NCBI RefSeq assembly: GCF_014651875.1
Contig: NZ_BMXS01000022.1
Coordinates: 466 to 64,465, forward strand
DNA length: 64,000 nt
Source of the DNA: Litchfieldella qijiaojingensis
GTDB lineage: Bacteria; Pseudomonadota; Gammaproteobacteria; Pseudomonadales; Halomonadaceae
Reading direction: 5' to 3'
This document shows positions 41,483 through 51,870 of the stretch, piece after piece. The position numbers and the translations under genes are program-made. The notes beneath the pieces were generated by a model. That model worked only from the letters and a program-made list of their open reading frames with translations. It was not told the DNA's origin and made no database searches. Within the stretch, counting starts at the first letter, position 1. Every line of letters starts with the position of its first letter.

Positions 41483-42346
41483 ATGGTTCACAGCATGACC
41501 GCTTTCGCCCGCCACAGCCGTGAAGCCGACTGGGGCAGCCTGCACCTCGAGCTGCGTTCGGTGAATCAGCGCTATCTCGACTTGAATTTCCGTCTGCCCG
41601 AGACCCTGCGCGATCTGGAACCCACCTATCGCGACGCCCTGCGGGGCAAGCTGGCGCGTGGCAAGGTGGAGTGCACCCTGCGCTTCGAGCCTTCCGCTGT
41701 CGGCGAGAACCTGGCGGTCAACCGCGAGCGACTCGCTGAGCTGGCCCGTGCCCTGGTGGACGTGCGCAGCGAACTGCCCGGTGTGGCGATGCCCGACGCC
41801 CTGGCAATGCTCGAACACCCCGGCATACTCTACGCTCAAGGCATTGACTTGGAGACGGTCAAGGCCGCGGCCCTGGAGCTGTTCGAGGCAGCGCTGGGCG
41901 ACTTGATCGCCGCACGTGCCCGTGAGGGAGAGCAACTCGCCGCCTTGATCGAGCTTCGCTTGAACGGTGTACGCGAGCAGGTCAACGCCGTGCGCGAGCT
42001 GCTGCCGGGAATCCTCGAGCGTCAGCGCGCTCAGCTCCTCGAGCGTCTCGAGCAGGTGCGGGCCGAACTCGACCCCCAACGTCTGGAAGCCGAACTCACG
42101 TTACTCGCCCAAAAGGCCGACGTCGACGAAGAGCTCGATCGCCTCGAGACTCACGTCAACGAGGTCGAACGTCAGCTCAAGCAGAAAGGGCCGGTCGGCC
42201 GGCGCCTCGACTTCCTCATGCAGGAACTCAACCGCGAGGCCAACACCCTGTCGTCCAAGGCCGTGGTCGCCGAGTCCACCCGTTGCGCGGTGGAGCTCAA
42301 GGTGTTGATCGAGCAGATGCGCGAGCAGATCCAGAATATCGAGTGA
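41483..42346 (+). CDS. yicC: YicC-family endoribonuclease
   Basis: The 287-residue protein starts MVHSMTAFARHSREADWGSL, continues with HLELRSVNQRYLDLNFRLPE and ends in the conserved GRRLDFLMQELNREANTLSS and KAVVAE. YicC proteins are hexameric manganese-dependent endoribonucleases that influence sRNA turnover. In Pseudomonas the next gene is gmk, but here a sensor kinase, regulator, transporter and glutaminase genes are inserted between them. AGGAG lies upstream of the start. Confidence 0.94.
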   Translation: MVHSMTAFARHSREADWGSLHLELRSVNQRYLDLNFRLPETLRDLEPTYRDALRGKLARGKVECTLRFEPSAVGENLAVNRERLAELARALVDVRSELPGVAMPDALAMLEHPGILYAQGIDLETVKAAALELFEAALGDLIAARAREGEQLAALIELRLNGVREQVNAVRELLPGILERQRAQLLERLEQVRAELDPQRLEAELTLLAQKADVDEELDRLETHVNEVERQLKQKGPVGRRLDFLMQELNREANTLSSKAVVAESTRCAVELKVLIEQMREQIQNIE

Positions 42347-42354
42347 CACCACGC

Positions 42355-44130
42355 ATGACAGCGAGTCGGGCTGTGCCACCGCACAAGACGACCCAAGCCA
42401 TTCCGAGGCTGGCACGGCTGATCGCGATGGCTATCTGTTTCGCCCTCGCGCCTGTGCCGGGCTGGGGACAGGAGTCTTCCTCCGCCGAGGGAGATAGGAG
42501 TGACCGCACCATCGTCGTCGGCGGGGATCACTACCATCCGCCTTACGAGTTTCTCGACGAGGATGGTCAGCCTGCCGGCTACAACGTGGAGCTGACCCGG
42601 GCCATCGCCGAGGTGATGGGGATCGATGTACGGATCGAGCTGGGCAGATGGGGCGACATGCGCGAGCGGCTGGAAAGTGGCGAGATCGACGCGCTCCAGG
42701 GCATGTCCTACTCCGAAGCCCGTGCCGAGCAATTCGACTTCGCCCCGCCTCACGCCATCGTGCATCAATCGATTTTCGCTCGCCGCAGCGACCCGGTGGT
42801 CGATGTAGAGGGCTTGAGAGGCAAGGAAGTGATCGTCCAGCGCGGCGACATCATGCACGACTACCTGATCGAGCATGATGTCGAGGCCAGGGTGATCACC
42901 GTGGATACCCACGCCGATGCGCTTCGGGCGCTGGCTTCGGGCCAACACGACTACGCCATGGTGGCCAACCTGCCGGCACTCTACCTGAGCCGTGAATTGG
43001 GGCTGACCAATATCGTGCCGATAGCGAAGCCTTTTTCGCTGCGCTACGGCTACGCGGTGCAAAAAGGCGATTCGAACCTGCTCGCCCAGTTCAGCGAAGG
43101 GCTTGCCATCCTGAAGAACACCGGTCGACACCAGGCGATCTACGACAAGTGGCTGGGCCCCCTGGAAAGCTCGGACGGCATTCCCTGGAAGAAGATCGGC
43201 CAGGTAGGTGCTGCAGTCTCCGGGGTTCTGCTGCTGATCCTGGGCGGTATCGTGGTCTGGAACCGGATGCTCAAGCGGCAAGTGGCAAGCCGCACCGAGG
43301 AGCTGCGGCTGCATCAGCAGCAACTGATCCAGGCCGACAAGATGACCTCCCTTGGCATTCTGGTTTCCGGCGTGGCTCACGAAATCAACAACCCCAGCAG
43401 CCTGCTGCTGCTGAACCTGCCGGTGTTGCGCGACGCCTATGCCGACGCCCAGCCCATTCTCGAAGAGCATTACCGCGTTCACGGGGATTTCACGCTGGGC
43501 GGCCTGGCGTACTCCCGGATGCGCGATGAGATTCCTCTCATGCTCGACGAGATGCTGGATGGCACCCAGCGCATCAAACGTATCGTTGGCGACCTCAAGG
43601 ATTTCGCGCGACAGGGAAACACCGACCTGGGCGAAACCCTGGACCTCAACGACGTGGTGATCACCGCCGTACGCCTGGTCGACAATTCGATTCGCAAGGC
43701 CACCTGTCGATTCGAGACGCATTACGGCGCAAACCTGCCTCCCCTTAAAGGCAACGCTCAACGTATCGAACAGGTGGTGATCAACCTGGTGCTTAACGCC
43801 TGCCAGGCCTTGGAAAGCATGGACCAGGGCATCATCCTGACGACACGTTATGATCACGCAAGGGGCCGGGTGATACTGGAAATCCGCGACCAGGGTAAGG
43901 GTATCGACCCCGAGTCGATCAACCTGCTGACGGATCCTTTCTTCACCACCAGGCGCGAGTGTGGCGGCACCGGCTTGGGCCTATCGGTATCCGCCGGGAT
44001 CGTTCGCGAGCACCACGGCAGCCTGGAGTTCGACTCCAGGCCCGGCGAGGGCACGACCGTTACTCTTGCCTTACCGGTATCGGCGGAACCGACACCCGAT
44101 GGGAGATCATTGCGCCCAGCTTCGAGCTGA
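42355..44130 (+). CDS. Sensor histidine kinase with periplasmic amino-acid-binding-protein domain
   Basis: The 591-residue protein starts eight bases after yicC. A signal or anchor helix (LIAMAICFALAPVPGWG) leads to a type 3 solute-binding domain at about 55-275 (RTIVVGGDHYHPPYEFLDED, GYNVELTRAIAEVMGI, ERLESGEIDALQGMSYSE). A transmembrane helix follows at about 283-305. The kinase core has the H-box GVAHEINNPSS with His342, the N-box VINLVLNACQ and G-boxes DQGKGID and GGTGLGLSV. Such fusions sense polar amino acids in the periplasm. It precedes an NtrC-type regulator by 69 bases and an AGCS carrier with glutaminase, so glutamine is the likely signal. Confidence 0.92.
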   Translation: MTASRAVPPHKTTQAIPRLARLIAMAICFALAPVPGWGQESSSAEGDRSDRTIVVGGDHYHPPYEFLDEDGQPAGYNVELTRAIAEVMGIDVRIELGRWGDMRERLESGEIDALQGMSYSEARAEQFDFAPPHAIVHQSIFARRSDPVVDVEGLRGKEVIVQRGDIMHDYLIEHDVEARVITVDTHADALRALASGQHDYAMVANLPALYLSRELGLTNIVPIAKPFSLRYGYAVQKGDSNLLAQFSEGLAILKNTGRHQAIYDKWLGPLESSDGIPWKKIGQVGAAVSGVLLLILGGIVVWNRMLKRQVASRTEELRLHQQQLIQADKMTSLGILVSGVAHEINNPSSLLLLNLPVLRDAYADAQPILEEHYRVHGDFTLGGLAYSRMRDEIPLMLDEMLDGTQRIKRIVGDLKDFARQGNTDLGETLDLNDVVITAVRLVDNSIRKATCRFETHYGANLPPLKGNAQRIEQVVINLVLNACQALESMDQGIILTTRYDHARGRVILEIRDQGKGIDPESINLLTDPFFTTRRECGGTGLGLSVSAGIVREHHGSLEFDSRPGEGTTVTLALPVSAEPTPDGRSLRPASS

Positions 44131-44199
44131 ACGACGACAGCGCACGATCACGCCGCGACAAACCACGAACTTCCGGACAGTAGGTGGGTGAAGCGCCCG

Positions 44200-45609
44200 A
44201 TGACGAAAAACCTGTACCCCTCATTCGGCCTGTTGCTCGTCGACGACGAGCCCTCTTTCCTACGCAGCCTGAGCATTGCCCTGGAGCGCTCCGGGGGGAT
44301 CACCCACATACACCGCTGCCAGGATAGCCGCGAAGTGATGGAGACATTGGCGCGAGAAAACATCGGCCTGGTGACCCTCGACCTCACCATGCCCCATTTG
44401 TCGGGCGAGCGGCTTCTGACGCAGATCGTCGAGGAACATCCGGACATGGGCGTCATCGTGATCAGCGGCCTGAACCAGGTGGAAACCGCCGTCAACTGCA
44501 TCAAGCTGGGCGCCTTCGACTATTTCGTCAAGACCGACGAGGAAAGCCGGCTGATCGAGGGCATCAAGCGGGCCATCCGCCTGCAGGAGCTAAGGCAAGA
44601 GAACCAGGAACTGCGCAAGCGCTTCCTCAACGACACCCTGGAGCATCCCGAGGCCTTCGCCCACATCGTCACCGGCGACAAGGGCATGCGTTCGGTTTTC
44701 CAGTATCTGGAATCGGTGGCCCTGACCAGCCAGCCGATTCTGATAACCGGGGAAAGTGGTGTGGGAAAGGAATTGATCGCCCGTGCGGCCCATACCCTGA
44801 GCGACCGCTCAGGACCACTGGTGTGCGTCAATGTGGCGGGGCTGGATGATAACGTCTTTGCCGATACGCTGTTTGGCCATCAACGTGGGGCGTTCACCGG
44901 CGCCGACCAGGCGCGAGCCGGCATGATCGAACAGGCCGCGGAAGGTACTCTCTTTCTCGACGAGATCGGTGACCTCAGCATGGCGTCTCAAGTGAAATTG
45001 CTGCGTCTGCTGCAGGAAGGAGAATACTATCCACTCGGCAGCGATCGACCCAAGCGCATGCGAGCGCGGGTCGTGGTCGCGACCCACCAGGATCTGGGCG
45101 AGAAGCAGATGGCTGGGGAATTCCGCAAGGATCTCTACTACCGACTACGCACGCACCAGGTCCATATTCCACCTCTGCGGCAGCGTAAACAGGACATCCC
45201 GTTGCTGCTGGAGTACTTCCTCGCCGAAGCAGCCGAAGAACTCGGCAAGAGCAAACCGACGTACCCTCCTGAGCTGCCGGTGTTGCTCACCAATTACGAC
45301 TTTCCCGGCAATGTGCGCGAACTGCGCGCCATGGTTTTCGATGCCATGAGCGTGCATAAATCCAGGACGCTTTCCATGGATGTGTTCAAGCGCGCCATCC
45401 AGCAGGCATGCCAGGACACCCCCTTGGACCGTGCCGCCGAGCGAGACGTGTTCGCCTCCGACGAGCCCCTGCCGACGCTGGACGAGGTCGCCGACCTGTT
45501 GGTTCAGGAAGCGATGCGGCGTGCCGAAGGCAACCAATCCATCGCGTCACGCTTACTGGGTATTTCGCAGCCGGCGCTGAGCAAGCGATTGAAGAAGATG
45601 CGTGCCTAG
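44200..45609 (+). CDS. Sigma-54-dependent NtrC-family response regulator
   Basis: The 469-residue protein has a receiver domain with phosphorylatable Asp61 (LVTLDLTMPHLSG) and a sigma-54 AAA+ domain with Walker A GESGVGKE, the sigma-54 contact loop GAFTGA at residues 230-235 and EGTLFLDEIGD. A Fis-type helix-turn-helix ends it (ASRLLGISQPALSKRLKK). It is the partner of the kinase upstream. Immediately downstream lie repeated ATAACCATGG-type sites and a good sigma-54 promoter for the AGCS and glutaminase genes, so it very likely activates them. GTG 44188 is an alternative start. Confidence 0.94.
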   Translation: MTKNLYPSFGLLLVDDEPSFLRSLSIALERSGGITHIHRCQDSREVMETLARENIGLVTLDLTMPHLSGERLLTQIVEEHPDMGVIVISGLNQVETAVNCIKLGAFDYFVKTDEESRLIEGIKRAIRLQELRQENQELRKRFLNDTLEHPEAFAHIVTGDKGMRSVFQYLESVALTSQPILITGESGVGKELIARAAHTLSDRSGPLVCVNVAGLDDNVFADTLFGHQRGAFTGADQARAGMIEQAAEGTLFLDEIGDLSMASQVKLLRLLQEGEYYPLGSDRPKRMRARVVVATHQDLGEKQMAGEFRKDLYYRLRTHQVHIPPLRQRKQDIPLLLEYFLAEAAEELGKSKPTYPPELPVLLTNYDFPGNVRELRAMVFDAMSVHKSRTLSMDVFKRAIQQACQDTPLDRAAERDVFASDEPLPTLDEVADLLVQEAMRRAEGNQSIASRLLGISQPALSKRLKKMRA

Positions 45610-45623
45610 GGAAGCGCTGAACC

Positions 45624-45731
45624 CCTATAACCATGGCAATACCCATAACCATGGTTATAGGTAATGCAACCCTTTGTATAAAAAGAATTTTTCATGAATT
45701 CACACCTTCGCCAACCACCCTTGGTTATACC
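45624..45731. promoter_or_regulatory. Probable upstream activator sites for the NtrC-type regulator
   Basis: Site a is CCTATAACCATGG (45624-45636). Site b contains the perfect 14-bp palindrome ATAACCATGGTTAT (45645-45658). Site c is CCTTGGTTATACC (45719-45731), ten of 13 bases like site a when inverted. They lie about 80-180 bases upstream of the sigma-54 promoter, the usual place for enhancer-binding proteins. Confidence 0.65.
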
Positions 45732-45807
45732 CCTTCCTCTTGGGCCGTTCACCGCCTCTTGTTGAATACTCCAGATATAACAATCAGTTAGCCGAGACGA
45801 CCAAGGC

Positions 45808-45823
45808 TGGCATGCACCTTGCT
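45808..45823 (+). promoter_or_regulatory. Sigma-54 promoter for the AGCS-glutaminase operon
   Basis: TGGCATGCACCTTGCT matches the -24/-12 consensus TGGCACG-N4-TTGCW with one change and perfect spacing. Transcription would start near 45834, leaving a leader of about 285 bases that includes repeat copy B before ATG 46120. Confidence 0.75.
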
Positions 45824-45855
45824 CCCTATGATCCGGGCTCGCAACAGTGAGCCAG

Positions 45856-45999
45856 GGGAAACCGCTGATTTATGTCGCGAGCGATGAGAGGCTGGCCGAC
45901 GCCGAACCGCAGGAACCGGAGTTTACGTGGGTGTAAATGAGGCTTTCGAGGATCGCCGACGGTCAGGATATCAAGCGCAGCAATAAATCAGTGTTTCCC
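45856..45999. repeat. Intergenic imperfect palindrome element (copy B, 144 bp)
   Basis: The ends GGGAAACCGCTGATTTAT and ATAAATCAGTGTTTCCC are inverted copies. The centre has GGAGTTTACGTGGGTGTAAA as in copy A at 16592. It lies inside the predicted untranslated leader of the sigma-54 transcript. Confidence 0.75.
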
Positions 46000-46119
46000 T
46001 AGCTTCGATAAACGCAAGCAAGAGGTTTCACCCATCATGCCAAGAACAATGACGACCGCAGCTACGGCACGGGCTGCATCGCTTTCCATTCCCACGACAA
46101 CCATGGAGGGGAATGCATA

Positions 46120-47586
46120 ATGCTGGATATCATCAACGATCTTCTCTGGGGCAAGGTGCTGATCGTACTGCTGATCGCCGTCGGCATCGGCTTCACGGTA
46201 TGTTCCCGCTTCGTTCAGTTTCGTTATTTCGGCCGCATGTTCCGGATCCTGAGTGCCAGCCAGGCATTCAAGCGGGACAAGCACGGCCATCTGAGCTCTT
46301 TCCAGGCCTTGCTGCTGTCGGTGGCCGGTCGCGTCGGTGGCGGCAATATCGCCGGCGTCGCGGTAGCGATCACGCTAGGCGGCCCGGGAGCCATCTTCTG
46401 GATGTGGTTGGTTGGCCTGATGGGGATGGCCACCAGCTATCTCGAATGTACCCTCGCCCAGGCCTACAAGACGACACAGCCCGACGGCACGTATCGTGGT
46501 GGCCCGGCGTATTACATTGCCCGCGGACTCGGCAGCCAATGGAAATGGCTGGCAGGCCTCTATTCGGTGCTGCTGCTGGTCACCTTCGGCTTCGGTTTCA
46601 CTGCCCTGCAATCCTACGCCGTCGCGACTTCCGTCGATGACGCCTTCGGCATACCGGTCGTTTACACCGGCATCGCCATGGCCGTGGTCGTAGGTTTGAT
46701 CATCTTCGGTGGCGTCAAGCGGATCGCGCGGGTGGCGGAAGTGCTGGTGCCGGTAATGGCGGTCGGCTATCTGCTGATTGCCATCGTGGTACTGAGCATG
46801 AACCTTACCCGGATTCCCGATGCGATCCTGCTGATCGTCAACAGCGCTTTCGGTCTCGAGCAAGCGGTTGGCGGCGGTATCGGCGCAGCCATCCTCATGG
46901 GGGTCAAACGCGGCCTGTTCTCCAACGAAGCAGGCCTTGGCAGCGCCCCGAACGTTGCGGCGGTCGCCTATGTGCCACACCCGGCCAACCAGGGCATCGT
47001 CCAGGCATTCTCGGTGTTCATCGACACGCTGATCATCTGTTCCGCCACCGCTTTCACCATCCTGCTCAGTGGCGTCTACGACCCGGCTGCCGTCGCCGAT
47101 ATCGGTGGCGTCGCCCTGACCCAAGCCTCATTGGCCGATCATGTCGGGGAATGGGGGCGTAGCTTCGTCAGTATCGCGCTGCTGCTGTTCGGCTTCAGCA
47201 CCATCCTCTACAACTACTATCTCGGGGAAAACAGCATCAACTTCTTAAGCGACCAGAACAAGACGTTGTTCAACGTCTTCCGGATCGCCGTCATCGGCCT
47301 GTGTTCCTGGGGGGCGATCACCGACCTGGGTACCGTGTTCGCCTTTGCCGATGTGACCATGGGCTTCCTGGCGCTGGCCAACCTGATTGCCCTGATCATG
47401 CTGATCAAACCGGGGCTGCGTTTCATGCGTGACTTCGACGACCAGATCAAGGCGGGTATCGAGCAACCGATCTTCGATGCCAGCAAGTTTTCCGACTTGA
47501 ACGTCGATCCGGCCGCCTGGGATATCGAGCCTGAGGACCTGCAACGGGTACGACGGCCTCAAGTGGCCACACCTCCCTCCAGCTAA
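46120..47586 (+). CDS. AGCS-family sodium:alanine/glycine/glutamine symporter
   Basis: The 488-residue membrane protein shows the AGCS pattern: SSFQALLLSVAGRVGGGNIA, MWLVGLMGMATSYLECTLAQ, GTYRGGPAYYIARGLG and GVKRGLFSNEAGLGSAPNVA. These carriers import small neutral amino acids with sodium. A glutaminase gene follows 119 bases later and a sigma-54 promoter with activator sites lies upstream, so glutamine uptake is the most economical reading. Its start has GGAGGGG upstream. Confidence 0.94.
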   Translation: MLDIINDLLWGKVLIVLLIAVGIGFTVCSRFVQFRYFGRMFRILSASQAFKRDKHGHLSSFQALLLSVAGRVGGGNIAGVAVAITLGGPGAIFWMWLVGLMGMATSYLECTLAQAYKTTQPDGTYRGGPAYYIARGLGSQWKWLAGLYSVLLLVTFGFGFTALQSYAVATSVDDAFGIPVVYTGIAMAVVVGLIIFGGVKRIARVAEVLVPVMAVGYLLIAIVVLSMNLTRIPDAILLIVNSAFGLEQAVGGGIGAAILMGVKRGLFSNEAGLGSAPNVAAVAYVPHPANQGIVQAFSVFIDTLIICSATAFTILLSGVYDPAAVADIGGVALTQASLADHVGEWGRSFVSIALLLFGFSTILYNYYLGENSINFLSDQNKTLFNVFRIAVIGLCSWGAITDLGTVFAFADVTMGFLALANLIALIMLIKPGLRFMRDFDDQIKAGIEQPIFDASKFSDLNVDPAAWDIEPEDLQRVRRPQVATPPSS

Positions 47587-47705
47587 GCGGACATGTAGCA
47601 ATCCGCGATTCGTCCGGCCCGGAAGCGACCCTGTCGCTCCGGGCCGGCCTCCCCTTGTCGCTTGCAACTTGCGAAAGCACGCCTGAAAACCGGGTACCTG
47701 AACTC

Positions 47706-48629
47706 ATGGTGAAGATACAGGAGTGGGTGGAAGACATAAACGAGCGGGCCAGAACGAAGCTCGGAACAGGGCGCGTCGCCGACTATATACCGGCACTGGC
47801 GGAGCAGGATGCCAACAAGTTCGGCATCGCGATCTGTACCAATGAGGGAGAGGTATACGCTGCGGGTGATGCACAGGAGCCATTCTCGATACAAAGCATC
47901 TCGAAAGTGTTCCTGCTGACCCTGTCGTTACGAGTTTATGGAAACGAATTGTGGGAGCGCGTGGGTCTCAACCCATCGGGAATGCCGTTCAATTCCCTGA
48001 CGCAGCTCGAAGCGGAACGAGGCAAGCCTCGCAACCCCTTCATCAATGCCGGCGCCATCGTGGTGGCAGACCGTTTGGTCAGTGCCTTCGCCACGCCGTC
48101 GAAACATCTACGGGATGTTGCCAGAAAGCTGTCCGGCAACGAGTCGATCCTGATCGACGCACGCGTCCAGGAATCGGAATGGCAGCACCGTTCCCGCAAC
48201 GCCGCCATGGCCTACCTGATGAAATCGTTCGGCAACATCGACAATGACGTCGACCAGGTACTGCACTCCTATTTTTCCTGCTGCTCGTTGGCCATGAGCT
48301 GTGTCGACCTGGCCGTTGCGCTGAACTATCTGGCCGCTGACGGGCATGCCCAGGCCATGGGCGAGCCGTTCATCGCCCCCGATTTGGCGCGAAAGATCAA
48401 CTCGATCATGTTCACCTGCGGCATGTACGATGCAGCGGGGGACTTTGCCTATCGCGTGGGGCTACCGGCCAAGAGCGGCGTCGGCGGCGGTATCGTTGCC
48501 ATCGTGCCCGGCAAACTGTCGGTTTGCGCCTGGTCGCCGGCCCTTGATGAAAACGGCAACTCGGTGGCGGCCCAATACGCGCTGGAGCTGCTCGCGGAGG
48601 AAATGGTCCGCCAGCAGCTTGGACATTAA
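47706..48629 (+). CDS. glsB: Glutaminase (serine-dependent, GlsA/GlsB type)
   Basis: The 307-residue protein aligns with E. coli GlsB: GTGRVADYIPALAEQDANKF, FSIQSISKVFLLTLSLRVYG with the catalytic Ser64-x-x-Lys67, RGKPRNPFINAGAIVVAD, RNAAMAYLMKSFGNI and LPAKSGVGGGIVAIVPGKLS. It hydrolyses glutamine to glutamate and ammonia in the cytoplasm. ATG 47706 gives the family length; a TTG 17 codons upstream is less likely. It is the last gene of the sigma-54 module, directly before gmk. Confidence 0.95.
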   Translation: MVKIQEWVEDINERARTKLGTGRVADYIPALAEQDANKFGIAICTNEGEVYAAGDAQEPFSIQSISKVFLLTLSLRVYGNELWERVGLNPSGMPFNSLTQLEAERGKPRNPFINAGAIVVADRLVSAFATPSKHLRDVARKLSGNESILIDARVQESEWQHRSRNAAMAYLMKSFGNIDNDVDQVLHSYFSCCSLAMSCVDLAVALNYLAADGHAQAMGEPFIAPDLARKINSIMFTCGMYDAAGDFAYRVGLPAKSGVGGGIVAIVPGKLSVCAWSPALDENGNSVAAQYALELLAEEMVRQQLGH

Positions 48630-48646
48630 GCCGACCTGCTTGCTGA

Positions 48647-49369
<723 letters not shown>

Positions 49370-49441
49370 ACTGATTTATCCCCCCAAGCGTTTCAACCAC
49401 ATGCGTTACACGCATTCAACCGCAATAGCAGGATACCGTTC

Positions 49442-49693
49442 ATGGCGCGAGTCACCGTTGAAGATTGTCTGGATCACGTCGAAAATCGTTTCAAGCTGGT
49501 GATGATTTCCACCCAGCGCGCCCGTCAGCTTGCCCGCGGTTCCCGCGATGCCCTGCTGCCGTGGGAGAACGACAAACCTACCGTCATGGCACTCCGTGAG
49601 ATCGCCGCCGGCAAGATCAACGAGAATGTGCTGGACGAGCCGATCGAAGCTCCGGTGCGGCCCCGCCGCGAACCCGAGATGGGAGAGGAGTGA
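49442..49693 (+). CDS. rpoZ: RNA polymerase omega subunit
   Basis: The 83-residue protein has the omega sequence [33 protein letters not shown] and [17 protein letters not shown]. It stabilises RNA polymerase and forms part of a ppGpp site in gammaproteobacteria. It sits 72 bases after gmk and 29 before spoT, a conserved order that couples it to the alarmone enzyme. Confidence 0.97.
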   Translation: MARVTVEDCLDHVENRFKLVMISTQRARQLARGSRDALLPWENDKPTVMALREIAAGKINENVLDEPIEAPVRPRREPEMGEE

Positions 49694-49722
49694 CGGTCGT
49701 CATTCAGGTATAGGCGCGCTTC

Positions 49723-51864
49723 ATGTTTACCATCGATGACCTGGCCGACCGCCTTGGCGGCTACCTCCCACCGGATGAGATCCAGCAGGTCAAGCGTGCC
49801 TTCTATTATGCTGAGCAGGCCCACGATGGTCAGCGCCGGCGCTCTGGTGAGCCTTATGTGACCCATCCCCTGGCGGTGGCCAATATCCTCGCCAACATGC
49901 ACATGGACCATCAGAGCCTGATGGCGGCCATGCTGCACGACGTGATCGAGGATACGGGGGTGTCGAAGGAGGCCTTGGCCGTCCAGTTCGGCGAGCCGGT
50001 GGCGGAACTGGTCGACGGCGTCTCCAAACTGACCCAGATCACCTTCGAAGACAAGGCGGTCGCCCAGGCCGAGAATTTCCAGAAGATGGTACTGGCGATG
50101 TCCAAGGACATCCGCGTAATCATCGTCAAACTCGCCGACCGCCTGCACAACATGCGCACCCTAGGCGCGCTGCGCCCGGAGAAGAAACGCCGCATCGCCC
50201 GCGAGACGCTGGAAATCTATGCGCGCATCGCCAGCCGGTTGGGCATCAACACCATCCGCGTCGAACTCGAAGACCTCTCCTTCCAGGCCCTGCACCCGAT
50301 GCGCGCCGAACGTATCAAACGTGCCGTCAGCAAGGCTCGAGGCCACCGCCGCTCGACCATTCGTCAGGTCCAGAACAGTCTGCAGAGATGCCTTGACGAC
50401 GACGGCCTGCCGGGAACCGTGATCGGCCGCCAGAAACATCTGCTGTCGATCTATCGCAAGATGCGCGACCAGCGCAAGTCGTTCGCCGAGATCATGGACG
50501 TGTTCGGCTTCCGCATCATCACCGATGACGTCGATAGCTGTTATCGCATCCTCGGCGCGGTGCACAACCTCTACAAGCCGGTTCCCGGCCGCTTCAAGGA
50601 TTACATCGCCATCCCCAAGGCCAACGGCTACCAGAGCCTGCATACTACCCTGTTCGGCTCGAGTGGCATGCCCATCGAGGTGCAGATCCGCACTCGCGAG
50701 ATGGAAGCCATGGCCAACAACGGCATCGCCGCCCACTGGCTCTATAAGGCTGGCCAGACCGCACGGCCGATTGCCATCGGCAGCCACGCCAGAGCCCGGG
50801 AGTGGGTGCGCGGCCTGCTCGAGATGCAGCGCCACGCCGGTAACCCGCTGGAGTTCATCGAACACGTCAAGAACGACCTGTTCCCCGACGACATCTACGT
50901 GTTCACGCCCAAGGGCGACATCATGGAGCTGCCGCAAGGCGCCACAGTGATCGACTTCGCCTACAGCGTGCACACCGATATCGGCAATAGCTGCATCGCG
51001 TGCCGCATCGACCGCCATCTGGCACCACTTTCGACCCGCCTGGAAAGCGGCCAGACCCTGGAGATCATCACTGCCCCGGGAGCGCGACCCAATACCACCT
51101 GGCTGTCGTTCGTGGTCACCGCCAAGGCACGCTCGGCGATTCGCCATGCCTTGAAGCACCAGCAGCATACCGAGTCGGTACAGCTCGGCCGGCGGTTACT
51201 CAACAAGGCGCTGGCCGACTTCGACACCAGCCTCGAGGAACTACCCAAGGATCACCTGCCCAGCCTGCTCCAGGAAATGGGGCTCAAGAATGAGGACGAG
51301 CTGCTGGAGTCCATCGGTCTGGGCACGCGTCTGGCCCATGCCATCGCCCGCCGGTTGATAGACGCCCTGCCCGATACGGCCAGCGCTGCGACGGAGCGAT
51401 CGCACACCAGCGGACAGGGCAGTCCGATCGTGATAAGCGGTGCCGAAGGTATGGTGATCAATTTCGCGCGCTGCTGTCACCCACTACCGGGAGACCCGGT
51501 GATCGGTCATTTGTCGGTAGGCAAGGGCATCGTCGTGCATCGCGCCGAGTGCCGCAATCTCGACGAGCTCCGCAGCGACCCGGAGAAGCTATTCGCCCTG
51601 GAGTGGTCACAGCAGATCCAGAATGATTTCCCGGTGGCCATGCGCATCGAGATGGAGAGCCGTCGTGGCCTGGTCGCTGAACTGGCCAGCCTGGTCACCG
51701 ATGCCGATGCCAACATCGAACGTATCGGCATCGAGGAACGTGACGCCCGGCTATCGATCGTCAACCTGACGATCGCCGTGCGTGATCGCGTGCACCTGGC
51801 ACGAATCATCAAGCGGATTCGCAACCTGCCTCACGTAGGCAAGATCTCGCGCGTCCGAAACTGA
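49723..51864 (+). CDS. spoT: Bifunctional (p)ppGpp synthetase/hydrolase SpoT
   Basis: The 713-residue protein has an N-terminal HD hydrolase domain ([26 protein letters not shown]), a synthetase domain ([40 protein letters not shown]), a TGS domain ([20 protein letters not shown]), a zinc-finger-like segment ([16 protein letters not shown]) and a C-terminal ACT domain. It sets the alarmone level during nutrient stress. Its HD residues are intact, so it can hydrolyse ppGpp, unlike RelA. Confidence 0.97.
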   Translation: MFTIDDLADRLGGYLPPDEIQQVKRAFYYAEQAHDGQRRRSGEPYVTHPLAVANILANMHMDHQSLMAAMLHDVIEDTGVSKEALAVQFGEPVAELVDGVSKLTQITFEDKAVAQAENFQKMVLAMSKDIRVIIVKLADRLHNMRTLGALRPEKKRRIARETLEIYARIASRLGINTIRVELEDLSFQALHPMRAERIKRAVSKARGHRRSTIRQVQNSLQRCLDDDGLPGTVIGRQKHLLSIYRKMRDQRKSFAEIMDVFGFRIITDDVDSCYRILGAVHNLYKPVPGRFKDYIAIPKANGYQSLHTTLFGSSGMPIEVQIRTREMEAMANNGIAAHWLYKAGQTARPIAIGSHARAREWVRGLLEMQRHAGNPLEFIEHVKNDLFPDDIYVFTPKGDIMELPQGATVIDFAYSVHTDIGNSCIACRIDRHLAPLSTRLESGQTLEIITAPGARPNTTWLSFVVTAKARSAIRHALKHQQHTESVQLGRRLLNKALADFDTSLEELPKDHLPSLLQEMGLKNEDELLESIGLGTRLAHAIARRLIDALPDTASAATERSHTSGQGSPIVISGAEGMVINFARCCHPLPGDPVIGHLSVGKGIVVHRAECRNLDELRSDPEKLFALEWSQQIQNDFPVAMRIEMESRRGLVAELASLVTDADANIERIGIEERDARLSIVNLTIAVRDRVHLARIIKRIRNLPHVGKISRVRN

Positions 51865-51870
51865 ACCTCG

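Larger units (their letters stand above)
45610..46119. other. Control region of the AGCS-glutaminase operon
   Basis: The gap of 510 bases contains the start of a repeat-like sequence (GGGAAGCGCTGAA) right at the regulator stop, three related palindromic sites, an AT-rich stretch around 45675-45705, the sigma-54 promoter at 45808 and repeat copy B at 45856-45999. No gene is seen. GGAGGGG precedes ATG 46120. Confidence 0.65.

Noticed and set aside
42172-43857. Long open frame antisense to the sensor kinase
   Set aside because: The kinase strand has intact H, N and G boxes; the antisense product resembles nothing.
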